64,000 nucleotides of DNA from Variovorax paradoxus. Lineage in GTDB: Bacteria; Pseudomonadota; Gammaproteobacteria; Burkholderiales; Burkholderiaceae_C. Position numbers and translations under genes: made by a program. The notes under the pieces were generated by a model that saw only the letters and a program-made list of their open reading frames with translations, searched no databases and was not told the DNA's origin. Positions within the stretch are counted from its first letter, which is position 1. Every line of letters starts with the position of its first letter. The stretch covers positions 1,302,001 through 1,366,000 of the forward strand of contig NZ_CP123990.1 in assembly GCF_029919115.1 (NCBI RefSeq). The letters run 5' to 3'. Shown one piece after another: positions 16,957 to 24,143 of this stretch.

Positions 16957-16993
16957 GTAAGCAGGATTAAAACTTACCTGTGAATAAGCGTGC

Positions 16994-17022
16994 TTGTTCG
17001 TCGCGTTTAAGCGTGCTAACAT
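16994..17022 (+). promoter_or_regulatory. Predicted early rightward promoter (pR) with operator
   Basis: TTGTTC (16994-16999), a 17-bp spacer and TAACAT (17017-17022), with the operator word TTTAAGCGTGCTAACA (17006-17021) covering the spacer and -10. A related half-site is at 16983-16995 (AATAAGCGTGCTT), and a GTAAG...CTTAC dyad lies at 16956-16976 beside the repressor start. The expected transcription start, about 7 bp after the -10, falls on the ATG of the cro-like gene. Confidence 0.65.
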
Positions 17023-17029
17023 TTGCGGC

Positions 17030-17293
17030 ATGAAGAAGACCCGTGCGTTGGAGTTGTTGGGTGGCTCGGTCGGAACAGCCGCCGAGGCAGTCGGCATTTC
17101 GTCGGCGGCCGTGTCTCAGTGGCCGGACGATTTGCCCTCGCGGATCGAAGATCGAGTGCTAGCCGCGCTCGCCCGCAAGCATTTGCCTGCCGAGATGATC
17201 GGCGACGGTTCCCCAACTCCAGTTTCCGACGCACGGGGGAGGGCGCGCCCGTGTGACGCCATCCACATCTCGCCGGAGGTGCCCCAATGCTGA
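17030..17293 (+). CDS. Cro-like repressor
   Basis: An 87-residue protein whose first 45 residues form a Cro/YdaS-type HTH: KKTRALELLGGSVGTAAEAVGISSAAVSQW. It is the first gene rightward of the switch, opposite the S24 repressor, as in lambdoid phages, where Cro shuts off repressor synthesis during lytic growth. ATG 17030 has no Shine-Dalgarno sequence and coincides with the predicted transcription start, so the message may be leaderless. The end overlaps the next start by 7 bp. Confidence 0.8.
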   Translation: MKKTRALELLGGSVGTAAEAVGISSAAVSQWPDDLPSRIEDRVLAALARKHLPAEMIGDGSPTPVSDARGRARPCDAIHISPEVPQC

Positions 17294-17511
17294 TTCACGC
17301 ATCTGCCCGTGACTGCGCAGCCAAGGTACTTCCCGGCGACGCTCACATCGTTCTGTCCATCGACATCCGTGATGGTTCTATTGGCATTCAGGCCTTCCTG
17401 CGCGGCGAACTCGACGCGTCCTATGCGCGATTGGCCGAGGCACGGCTCCCGCCTGAAATCCTGAAGCTCTTGGCCGAGCTGCGCTCTCAGTTGTCGTCGG
17501 AGGGCTCGTGA
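17287..17511 (+). CDS. Phage hypothetical protein, 74 aa
   Basis: MLIHASARDCAAKVLPGDAH at ATG 17287, overlapping the end of the cro-like gene. A beta strand-rich start is followed by a helical end (LPPEILKLLAELRSQLSSEGS). Not recognised. Its last 25 bp overlap a convergent gene. Confidence 0.55.
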   Translation: MLIHASARDCAAKVLPGDAHIVLSIDIRDGSIGIQAFLRGELDASYARLAEARLPPEILKLLAELRSQLSSEGS

Positions 17512-17702
17512 ATCACCGTGTAAATCTCGTTGAACGCGATCTGCACCAGGCGTGGGCCTTCGACGGGTCCTCGTTCCTTCACGCGATAGAAGCTCAGATC
17601 GCCGCCCCCGAAGAAAACGCGGTCGTCGTCGCGGATCGACTTGGCCAGCTCGAGAAAGTGCATGCGGAATTCCTCGCCGGACATGGTGTTGGTTTCGCTC
17701 AT
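17487..17702 (-). CDS. Phage hypothetical protein on the opposite strand, 71 aa
   Basis: Starts MSETNTMSGEEFRMHFLELA at ATG 17702. A compact soluble protein with a helix followed by a beta-rich domain (RVFFGGGDLSFYRVKERG). It lies antisense within the rightward early region, together with the next gene upstream, so it is not part of the pR transcript. No family was recognised. Confidence 0.55.
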   Translation of the reverse strand: MSETNTMSGEEFRMHFLELAKSIRDDDRVFFGGGDLSFYRVKERGPVEGPRLVQIAFNEIYTVIHEPSDDN

Positions 17703-17792
17703 GGAGGCTCTCTTGCGAGTTGAAGTTTTGGAATGCCGATTCTTGCAGGGTGCCGCCTCCACCTTCTTGAAGGGCGCGCATGAGCCACGTGC

Positions 17793-18053
17793 TCACGACC
17801 ACCGCGCTTCCGCCGGCCGCACCACATCGACGGCGGGCGTCAGCACTCGTCGGCACAGACCCTCGAGCGTCTTCGTCTGCCGAGGTGTGCGTGCGCCGTG
17901 CGCCAGCGCGCTCGCCGAGCAGACGTCGATCCATGCCGAAACGGTTTCGCGGTTGATTTCTGGCTCCACCTCGAGCAGGAGCACAAGCTGCTGCAGGAAT
18001 TGCTCGATGGCGTCGATTCGCTCGGCTGGCGTGGGAGTGAATGCTGCTTCCAT
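17793..18053 (-). CDS. Phage hypothetical protein on the opposite strand, 86 aa
   Basis: MEAAFTPTPAERIDAIEQFL at ATG 18053, mostly helical with a leucine-rich amphipathic stretch (IEQFLQQLVLLLEVEPEI). It is divergent from the CII-like gene with a 35-bp gap and followed by the 71-aa gene on the same strand. The pair breaks the usual cro-cII continuity. Not recognised. Confidence 0.55.
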   Translation of the reverse strand: MEAAFTPTPAERIDAIEQFLQQLVLLLEVEPEINRETVSAWIDVCSASALAHGARTPRQTKTLEGLCRRVLTPAVDVVRPAEARWS

Positions 18054-18088
18054 GGTCTGCCTGGCTCTTTCTTTCTCTTGAGGTTTGC

Positions 18089-18619
18089 ATGAACGCAACT
18101 TTCTCAATTCCGAACCATCTCGCCTATGGCGCCGATGAGGCCATGCCCTCCAGACAACCTGGGCAAGACATCCTCGACGCGATCTACAACACGGTGCACA
18201 ACTACCCGGGCGGCGTGGCTGCCTTGGCCGGCCGTATGGAGATGAGCGCAAACACGCTCACGCACAAGGCCAACCCGAACACGGTCACGCACCAGCCGAA
18301 CCCGCGGGAGCTCATCGCGCTGCAGACCTTCAGCGGCAACTACGCGATCCTGCATGCCATGGCCGAGGCGCTGGGGCACACCTGCACGCCATCGACGCCG
18401 GACCAATCGGGCGGCGATCCGGTCGAGGCGCTCATGCTGATGCAAGGCGCCTTCGCCGACTTCGTGCGAGCGACAGCCGATACCGTGCGGGTCGGTGATG
18501 GTGCGGTGAGCAGCGCTCAGATTCGCCGGGCCGACCATTGCGCCCAGGAGGCGATTGCGACGATAGGGCACGCCATGGCGATGCTGCGCAGCCGCATGCG
18601 GAAGGCGCCGCAGACATGA
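18089..18619 (+). CDS. Phage regulatory protein, CII/CP76 type
   Basis: A 176-residue protein resembling the phage CII-like family (Phage_CP76): VHNYPGGVAALAGRMEMSANTLTHKANPN followed by HQPNPRELIALQTFSGNYAILHAMAEALGH, the N-terminal HTH plus oligomerisation pattern of that family. Such proteins regulate early-phase transcription or the lysis/lysogeny decision. ATG 18089 follows TTGAGG. Its stop overlaps the next ATG, starting the coupled replication operon. Confidence 0.8.
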   Translation: MNATFSIPNHLAYGADEAMPSRQPGQDILDAIYNTVHNYPGGVAALAGRMEMSANTLTHKANPNTVTHQPNPRELIALQTFSGNYAILHAMAEALGHTCTPSTPDQSGGDPVEALMLMQGAFADFVRATADTVRVGDGAVSSAQIRRADHCAQEAIATIGHAMAMLRSRMRKAPQT

Positions 18620-19137
18620 GCGATTGGGAAATGGCGCTGCTGCCCGACCTCGGCTTGGACGCTTTGCTCGAGCGCGTCGATGAGGTCGGCGAATGCTTGG
18701 TTTGGAACTGCTATGCCCTCGATGGCCTGTACCCGCAATGGCGAATCGGCGGGCGGGGAGGGCGGCTGTGGAATGTGCGGCGCCTGCTGTGGTTGGTCGT
18801 GCGTGGTCCCATCAAGACGGGCTGTCAGATCGGAGTGAAATGCAACACGGACCTGTGCGTGCATCCCGACCACCTGGCGGCGCGCACGCGCTCGCAAGCC
18901 TGTGCCGGCAAGCCCAAGGCGCCGGACCATCGGATTCGGATCGCCGTGGCGAGCCGTGCGCGCGCGAAGTTGACGGCTGATGTGGTGAATGCCATTCGGG
19001 CCAGCACGGAAAGCTGCGCGGTGCTCGATGAGCGGCATGGGCTCTCGCGCGGCTATTCGTCGAAGATTCGCAACGGCACCAAGTGGCGGCATACCGGCGG
19101 GCACTTCGATGGTCTGGGAGGGCGTCGGGCGTCATGA
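18616..19137 (+). CDS. HNH-type homing/phage endonuclease-like protein
   Basis: A 173-residue protein with the small phage HNH pattern: ECLVWNCYALDGLYPQWRI, then RLLWLVVRGPIKTGCQIGVKC and CNTDLCVHPDHLAAR, where the C...C and final H-x-x-H-like residues would hold zinc and the catalytic metal. The C-terminal ~70 residues resemble an HTH (LTADVVNAIRASTESCAVLDERHGLSRGYSSKIRNG), giving sequence preference. It is coupled at both ends to the CII-like and replication genes, so it may be a resident early function rather than a free-standing homing insertion. Confidence 0.7.
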   Translation: MSDWEMALLPDLGLDALLERVDEVGECLVWNCYALDGLYPQWRIGGRGGRLWNVRRLLWLVVRGPIKTGCQIGVKCNTDLCVHPDHLAARTRSQACAGKPKAPDHRIRIAVASRARAKLTADVVNAIRASTESCAVLDERHGLSRGYSSKIRNGTKWRHTGGHFDGLGGRRAS

Positions 19138-20027
19138 GCATCCGGGTAATGACGATGGTGTTCGACCGCTATCCAACCGGGGGCAGCGAGCGGCTGCTCG
19201 CCCTGGCGATGGCGGATCACGCACGAGACGATGGTTCTCGCATCTGGCCTTCGCTCGATGAGCTGGCGCGCAAGACCATGCAGAGCCGCAGCACGGTGCA
19301 GCGGCAGATTTCAAAGATGCTGGCCTCGGGTTGGCTCGAGCGCGTGTCGGATCGCACTGGGCGTGGGCACACCAATGAATACCGCATTGCGCAGGTCTGG
19401 ATCGAGGGCGGGCTGCTCCCGTCGCAGGTTGCGCCGGCACCTGTTACAGATGCGGAGCTGAGTTATTCACAAGGTGGTCAAGATGACACCCTTTCTCCGG
19501 ACCAAAAGGGTGTCACCCAGAACGCAAAGGGTGTCACCACGGACGTAAAGGGTGTCACAGCTATGACACCCGAATCTTCAGAACCGTCAAGGAACCATAC
19601 CCCCCTACCCCCCGATGGGGGGGCGACGGGTTTCGATCAGGTCTTTTCGGAATACCCGAACCATGCCAATCGGGCCAAGGCAGAGCGGCGGTGGCGCAGG
19701 CTCGGGCCCGACGCGGCATTGCAGCGGGCCATGCTCGCGGCCATCGCCGTGCAGCGGCACAGCGTGAAGTGGACGAAGGACAAGGGCCAGTTCGTGCCCG
19801 AGTTCCACACCTGGCTGCGCAATGCCGGATGGCGCGACGACGTGAGCGAATGCAGCCCGGCATTGCCGTGGGACACCGACCGCAGAACCATCGAGGCAAA
19901 GGCTGCCGAACTGGGCATGCGGCCGTGGAATGAGGCGGACCTCAGCGTCAATCGCGAGACGTTTCAGGCGTACACCGAGCGCGTGCGCCGTCTGGTCGAA
20001 CAGGAGGCGGAATGCGCATTGACCTGA
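19134..20027 (+). CDS. Replication initiation protein with HTH (O-like)
   Basis: A 297-residue protein with an N-terminal winged HTH (residues ~15-85: RIWPSLDELARKTMQSRSTVQRQISKMLASGWLERV) typical of phage replication initiators, a linker that contains three KGVT heptads, and a C-terminal helical domain (~175-250). The linker DNA is a set of iterons, as in lambda O, where the origin lies inside the gene. No DnaC- or DnaB-like loader gene follows; the C-terminal domain may recruit host helicase. Its end overlaps the next gene by 16 bp. Confidence 0.8.
   Translation: MSIRVMTMVFDRYPTGGSERLLALAMADHARDDGSRIWPSLDELARKTMQSRSTVQRQISKMLASGWLERVSDRTGRGHTNEYRIAQVWIEGGLLPSQVAPAPVTDAELSYSQGGQDDTLSPDQKGVTQNAKGVTTDVKGVTAMTPESSEPSRNHTPLPPDGGATGFDQVFSEYPNHANRAKAERRWRRLGPDAALQRAMLAAIAVQRHSVKWTKDKGQFVPEFHTWLRNAGWRDDVSECSPALPWDTDRRTIEAKAAELGMRPWNEADLSVNRETFQAYTERVRRLVEQEAECALT
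19483..19571. repeat. Iterons: candidate phage replication origin
   Basis: Three exact direct copies of AAAGGGTGTCAC start at 19505, 19526 and 19547, exactly 21 bp apart. An inverted copy with one mismatch (ATGACACCCTTT, 19483-19494) precedes them and an inverted partial copy (TATGACACCC, 19562-19571) follows. The set lies within the replication-protein gene and, being 21 bp per unit, places each site on the same helix face. Confidence 0.75.
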
Positions 20028-20791
20028 AGCTCACCGGCATCGAATCTGTGCGTGACGTGATGCAGAAGCTGAGCGGCCAACAGGTCAAGCAAGCCTATGC
20101 CGCTGCACTGAACGACGGCGGCTTTCACCTGCGCCGCGCGATGCGCAAGGAAATGGCTGCGGCCTTTGACCGGCCCACGGCCTACATCCTCAACAGCGTC
20201 TATGTGCGCAGGGCCAAGCCTGATGATCTGAGCGTGGCAGTGGAGCCCACCTACTACGGTGGCAAGGGCGTGGACCCGCAGCGGATTCTTCAGGCGCAAG
20301 AGTTTGGCGGCTCGCGGCGGGACAAGCGCAGCGAGGTGGCGCTGCGACGTGCAGGCATCCTGCCTTCGGGCTATCAGACCGCCATCCCTGCGACGCCATT
20401 CCCGGGCAGCGAAGATGGCCGCGGCAATCTGCGCGGCTCCTTCCTCGTGCAGCTGCTGACCTACTTCCAGACGATGGGCGAGCAGGGCTACCGCGCCAAC
20501 ATGACGGACCGCCGCAAGGCCAGCGTGCACAGGGGCACGAAGACCCGCACGGGCCGACGCTACTTCGTTGCCTACGGTCATCTGCGCAGTGGTCCCACCT
20601 CGCACCTGGCGCCCGGCATCTGGGCGGCCAGCGGCACGCACGATGTCGAGGTGCGGCCTGTGCTGATGTTCGTGCGCTTGGGTATCTATGAGCCGAGGCT
20701 CAGCATGGAAGCTGTTGCCGACAGGGCGGACGTGGATGCGTACATCGAGAAGCGCATCCGCTTCCGTATCAGGCAGGCGGCGGGCCAATGA
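20012..20791 (+). CDS. Phage structural-type protein, possibly gpZ-like, 259 aa
   Basis: MRIDLKLTGIESVRDVMQKL at ATG 20012, overlapping the replication gene. The N-terminal helices (QQVKQAYAAALNDGGFHLRRAMRKEM) and the R/K-rich middle recall minor tail protein Z-like tail-completion proteins, but the resemblance is loose. Its position, before the terminase instead of among tail genes, is unusual. I would treat it as a phage hypothetical protein with a possible virion role. Confidence 0.5.
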   Translation: MRIDLKLTGIESVRDVMQKLSGQQVKQAYAAALNDGGFHLRRAMRKEMAAAFDRPTAYILNSVYVRRAKPDDLSVAVEPTYYGGKGVDPQRILQAQEFGGSRRDKRSEVALRRAGILPSGYQTAIPATPFPGSEDGRGNLRGSFLVQLLTYFQTMGEQGYRANMTDRRKASVHRGTKTRTGRRYFVAYGHLRSGPTSHLAPGIWAASGTHDVEVRPVLMFVRLGIYEPRLSMEAVADRADVDAYIEKRIRFRIRQAAGQ

Positions 20792-20917
20792 CCATCAACG
20801 TCCATGCACCACGGGCGTGCGGCACCCCCCCGGGCTCGGGTCCTTCTGCGAAGCGTCGGATACGGGTAATTCGAACCGCGTCCCCGGGCTGTTCACCGAC
20901 CTTCCAAAGGGGGTTAA
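20792..20917. other. Gap before terminase: candidate cos region
   Basis: A 126-bp stretch between the 259-aa gene and the small terminase gene, containing a C7 tract (20823-20829) and GC-rich short palindromes, e.g. CCCCGGG (20881-20887). Lambdoid phages with Nu1/GpA terminases place cos just upstream of nu1. The cut site cannot be located from sequence alone. Confidence 0.3.
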
Positions 20918-21469
20918 GTGAAGGCTGTTGAGGCTATGGGTGTGGGCATCACGCAAGCGGAGTTCGCTGTGCTGGTCGGCGTGAGCGAAGCGAAGGTGAG
21001 CCAGCTGGTCGGGGAGGGCGTCATCGAGCGCGGCCAGACCGCGCACGCATGGCTGCTCGCCTACTGCGAGCGGCTGCGCGAGGTGGCCGCAGGCCGTGCC
21101 TCAGGCGAAGCCGGAGGCCTCGACCTCGTGCAGGAGCGCGCCAGACTCGCGCGCAGCCAGCGCGAAGCACAGGACATTAAGAACGCCGTGGCCCGAGGCG
21201 AGTTCGCGCCCATCGGCCTCCTGGCTGACTTTCTCGGCATGGCATCGAGCGCGGTCGTGGATCGCTTCGAACAGCTCGAGGGGGCGCTTCGCAAGGCGTG
21301 CCCGGAGCTGCCCGACGAAGCGAAGGCAACCGTGCAGCAGGTCATTGCCAACGCGCGCAATGAGTGGATTCGCGCAACGGAAAAGCTCGTGGTGGCGGAA
21401 CTGGATCGCATGGCTTCCGACGACGAAGCGGGCTCAGACGATGCCTTTGCCGAAGAGGTGGAGCAGTAA
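20918..21469 (+). CDS. Terminase small subunit (Nu1-like)
   Basis: It recognises the packaging site and recruits the large subunit. The 183-residue protein begins with an excisionase-like winged HTH (ITQAEFAVLVGVSEAKVSQLVGEGVI) followed by the Nu1 helical segment LVQERARLARSQREAQDIKNAVARGEFAPIGLLADFL, characteristic of the family. Start GTG 20918 with AAAGGGGG 5' of it. The stop shares a base with the start of the large subunit (TAATG). Confidence 0.88.
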   Translation: MKAVEAMGVGITQAEFAVLVGVSEAKVSQLVGEGVIERGQTAHAWLLAYCERLREVAAGRASGEAGGLDLVQERARLARSQREAQDIKNAVARGEFAPIGLLADFLGMASSAVVDRFEQLEGALRKACPELPDEAKATVQQVIANARNEWIRATEKLVVAELDRMASDDEAGSDDAFAEEVEQ

Positions 21470-23532
21470 TGGCCGCGCACGTTTCGCGTGAAACATTCCG
21501 TGCCGTGGGCAAAGCGGTAGGCCTTGGGCTGAGCAGCCTTCGCGCCGAAGTGTTCCAGACGCTGAGCGAGTGGGCCGCCGACAACTTCAAATTGGCCGGC
21601 GAAAGCTCGCACCAGAAGGGCGGATGGCTCGCATGGTCGTTTCAGGTCGGCATCCTCGACTTCATGAGCGATGACCGCATCGAGGAACTCGACGTGAAGA
21701 AGTCGAAGCGCGTCGGCTACACGAAGATGGTTACCGCCTTCGTGGCCTACAACATCGCGCATCGCCGGCGCAAGCAGGCGCTCTGGCAGCCGACCGACGA
21801 CGACCGCGACAGCTACGTCAAAAGCGAAATTGACCCGATCCTCGATGCGCGTGACGGCGTGCCTGCGGTGCAGGCTGCGCGCCGCAAGGGCGGCGGCAGC
21901 GACGACACCATCAAGATGAAGAAGTTTCGCGACAGCGTGCTTCATCTCTTGGGCGGCAAGGCGAAGCGGGCCTATCGACGCATCACGGTGGCAATCTCCA
22001 TCCTTGATGAGTGGTCCGCGTTCGACCAGACCATCGAGAAGTCCGGCGACCCGGGCGGCCTGGCGAAGGGGCGGCTGGAGGGCGCGCCTTATCCGAAATT
22101 CGTGGGCGGCTCGACGCCGGGGGTCAAGGGCTTGTGCCACGTCGAGCGCGCCGCGCTCAACGCCGAGGGCTTCGTCCGCTTCTACATCGATTGCAAGCAC
22201 TGCGGCCTTGAGCATCCATTGAAGTGGGGCGGCAAGGAAATGCTGCACGGCTTCAAGTGGGATCGCGGCAACCCGGCCAGCGTGCGGCATGTCTGCCCGC
22301 ACTGCCGCAAGTCCATTCGGCAAAGCGACTTCCTGCACGGCGGACTTCCGATGCAGGGCACATGGGTGTGCGAGAAGACGGGCAAGAGGTTCGGCCCGGA
22401 CCGCATCTGGCGGGATAGCGCTGGCATGCCCACCCGGCCGCCGAAAACCTTGGGCCTGCACATCTGGGCGGCATACAGCCCGCAGCGCACCTGGGAAAGC
22501 ATCGTCAAGGAATTCGAGGAAGCGCTCGACGCCATGGCGCGAGGCGACGCCGGGCCGATGCAGCTCTTCGTGAATGAAACCCTCGGCGAGACGTGGGAGG
22601 TGGTTGGCGAGCGCACCGATGAGCATGCGCTGCAGTCCCGTGCGGAGGCCTACCCGCTGAAGACGGTCCCGGCGGGCGGGCTGGTGCTGACGGCCGGTGT
22701 TGACGTGCAGCGGGACCGCTGGGAAATCGATGTGTGGGCATGGGGCCGCGGCTTGGAGTCGTGGCACGTCGAGCATCACGTCATCCAAGGAAATCCGGCG
22801 TCGGAAGACGATTGGGAGCCGGTCGCTGCCTATCTGTCGAGCCGCTACGTGCAGGCCTGGCATGGCGGCTCGATGGGCCTGAGTGCCATCTCCATCGACT
22901 CGAGCGACCAGACGCAGGCCGTCTACAACTGGGTGCGCAAGATGCAGCACCTGCTCCCGAAGCTGCGCGCAGTGAAGGGGCGCGGCGAAGAGAACGTGCC
23001 CGTACTCGGCCCGAGCAGCCCGCAAGAGGTGCGTTGGAACGGCAAGAAGATCCCGAACGGCATCAAGCTGTGGAATGTGGGCGTGGATTCGGCGAAGGAC
23101 TTGCTGCTCGGGCAACTCGCCATTGAGAAGCCCGGGCCCGGCTATGTGCACTTCAGCCAAGAGCTGCCGAAAGAGTGGTTCGAGCAACTCACGGCCGAGC
23201 AACGGATTCTCGTGAAGGTCCACGGCAAAGAGGTCTACCGCTGGGTCAAGCGCAGGCCGCGCAACGAAGTGCTCGACAACCGCAACTATGCGCTGCACGC
23301 GGCCTTTGGCCTCGGCTTGCACAACCACACCGACAAGCGCTGGAATGACCTCGAGGCGGCCGTGCAGCCCGCGCGGGACCTCTTCAGCAGTCCGGCCGCC
23401 GTTGACCCCGCACCAATCCAGACGGCCGCGACTGTTGCGCGCGCGCCGGCACCAACGCCACCAAGACCCGCGCCGCGGCCAGCACCCACGCCGCGCTCGT
23501 TTGCATCCGATGAATGGAGTGACCGCCTTTGA
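21469..23532 (+). CDS. Terminase large subunit (GpA-like)
   Basis: The ATP-driven packaging motor and nuclease that cuts concatemers. The 687-residue product has the GpA-family P-loop variant KKSKRVGYTKM near residue 85, Walker B ISILDEWSAFD (~180-190), a probable zinc-binding insert CKHCGLEH...CPHCRKS (~245-285) and the RNase H-like nuclease domain beginning VLTAGVDVQRDRWEIDVWAWG (~408). The C-terminal ~60 residues are a proline/alanine-rich tail, as in GpA, where the end contacts the portal. ATG 21469 is fixed by its overlap with the small subunit gene. Confidence 0.96.
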   Translation: MAAHVSRETFRAVGKAVGLGLSSLRAEVFQTLSEWAADNFKLAGESSHQKGGWLAWSFQVGILDFMSDDRIEELDVKKSKRVGYTKMVTAFVAYNIAHRRRKQALWQPTDDDRDSYVKSEIDPILDARDGVPAVQAARRKGGGSDDTIKMKKFRDSVLHLLGGKAKRAYRRITVAISILDEWSAFDQTIEKSGDPGGLAKGRLEGAPYPKFVGGSTPGVKGLCHVERAALNAEGFVRFYIDCKHCGLEHPLKWGGKEMLHGFKWDRGNPASVRHVCPHCRKSIRQSDFLHGGLPMQGTWVCEKTGKRFGPDRIWRDSAGMPTRPPKTLGLHIWAAYSPQRTWESIVKEFEEALDAMARGDAGPMQLFVNETLGETWEVVGERTDEHALQSRAEAYPLKTVPAGGLVLTAGVDVQRDRWEIDVWAWGRGLESWHVEHHVIQGNPASEDDWEPVAAYLSSRYVQAWHGGSMGLSAISIDSSDQTQAVYNWVRKMQHLLPKLRAVKGRGEENVPVLGPSSPQEVRWNGKKIPNGIKLWNVGVDSAKDLLLGQLAIEKPGPGYVHFSQELPKEWFEQLTAEQRILVKVHGKEVYRWVKRRPRNEVLDNRNYALHAAFGLGLHNHTDKRWNDLEAAVQPARDLFSSPAAVDPAPIQTAATVARAPAPTPPRPAPRPAPTPRSFASDEWSDRL

Positions 23533-23900
23533 CTGAACCTACCCCGCTCACACCTGGGCAATCCGAAGACGCCGCGGTGCAGTTGGAGCACGACTTCACC
23601 AGCATCGTGCGCGAAGAAATTGGCATGCACGAAGGCATGGCCGGCGTGTTCGCAGCGGCGCTGGTGCGCGGCCTGCGCCGGCGCCTTGGCGGCCAAGACA
23701 TCTACATCCCGGCGCCGGATCGGTCCGTGCGCGACGCGTCGATTCGCCGGGACTTCACCGGGTCGAACGTCGATGAATTGATGCGGCGCCATGGGCTGAG
23801 CCGAACCCGCATCTACGAAATTGTCGGCCAGCGACCACCGCGCCCGGCACCTGCGAAAAATCCGGAATCGCCCCTAAAAACCGGACTCACAAACGGATAG
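23529..23900 (+). CDS. Mor-family transcriptional activator-like protein
   Basis: A 123-residue protein with the Mu Mor/C pattern: GGQDIYIPAPDRSVRDASIRRDFTGSNVDELMRRHGLSRTRIYEIVG. In Mu, Mor activates middle genes as a dimer. Here the gene starts at TTG 23529 overlapping the terminase stop (TTGA), inside the late operon, so it could control late genes or be an inherited copy with another role. The end carries a repeat element (23859-23886). Confidence 0.8.
   Translation: MTEPTPLTPGQSEDAAVQLEHDFTSIVREEIGMHEGMAGVFAAALVRGLRRRLGGQDIYIPAPDRSVRDASIRRDFTGSNVDELMRRHGLSRTRIYEIVGQRPPRPAPAKNPESPLKTGLTNG
23859..23886 (+). repeat. 28-bp repeat, copy 1 (end of the Mor-like gene)
   Basis: Begins AATCCGG and ends CCCCTAAAAACCGGAC, differing from the copy at 25690-25717 only in the 5-bp middle (AATCG versus TTTCT). 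The arms TCCGG and CCGGA can pair (23861-23865 with 23881-23885), a weaker hairpin than that of copy 2. Confidence 0.7.
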
Positions 23901-23910
23901 TTTCACCGCC

Positions 23911-24141
23911 ATGACCATCGCAACAGACATGCTGGCCGCCTACCTGGCCGCCGAAGCCGCAGTGCTCTCGGGCAAGACCGTTCAGTTCAATGGGCGAACC
24001 CATGCCTATGAAGACCTGGCGGAAATCCGCAAGGGGCGCTTGGAGTGGGAGCGCCGCGTTGCCAACGAATCCGGCGGCGGTCAAGCCACCTTCGGCGGAC
24101 TCTCTTACTCCATCGCGCGCTTCGACCGCGAGCAAGGCTGA
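23911..24141 (+). CDS. Head-tail joining protein (gpW-like)
   Basis: A 76-residue protein matching gpW: an N-terminal helix (MLAAYLAAEAAVLSGKTVQFNGRTHAYEDL), a beta hairpin and a second helix (EIRKGRLEWERRV). gpW fits below the portal and gates DNA after packaging. Its position between terminase and portal genes is the standard lambda order. Confidence 0.85.
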   Translation: MTIATDMLAAYLAAEAAVLSGKTVQFNGRTHAYEDLAEIRKGRLEWERRVANESGGGQATFGGLSYSIARFDREQG

Positions 24142-24143
24142 AT

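Noticed and set aside
19483..19571. CRISPR array
   Set aside because: Repeats are 12 bp with 9-bp gaps and lie within a coding frame; these are iterons, not repeat-spacer units.
20788..20931. 47-codon ORF starting ATGACC between the 259-aa gene and terminase
   Set aside because: Runs through the C7 tract, has no ribosome binding site or ordered sequence; better explained as the packaging-site gap.
21061..23328. 755-residue minus-strand ORF opposite the large terminase gene
   Set aside because: Antisense shadow of the terminase; no domain or ribosome binding site.
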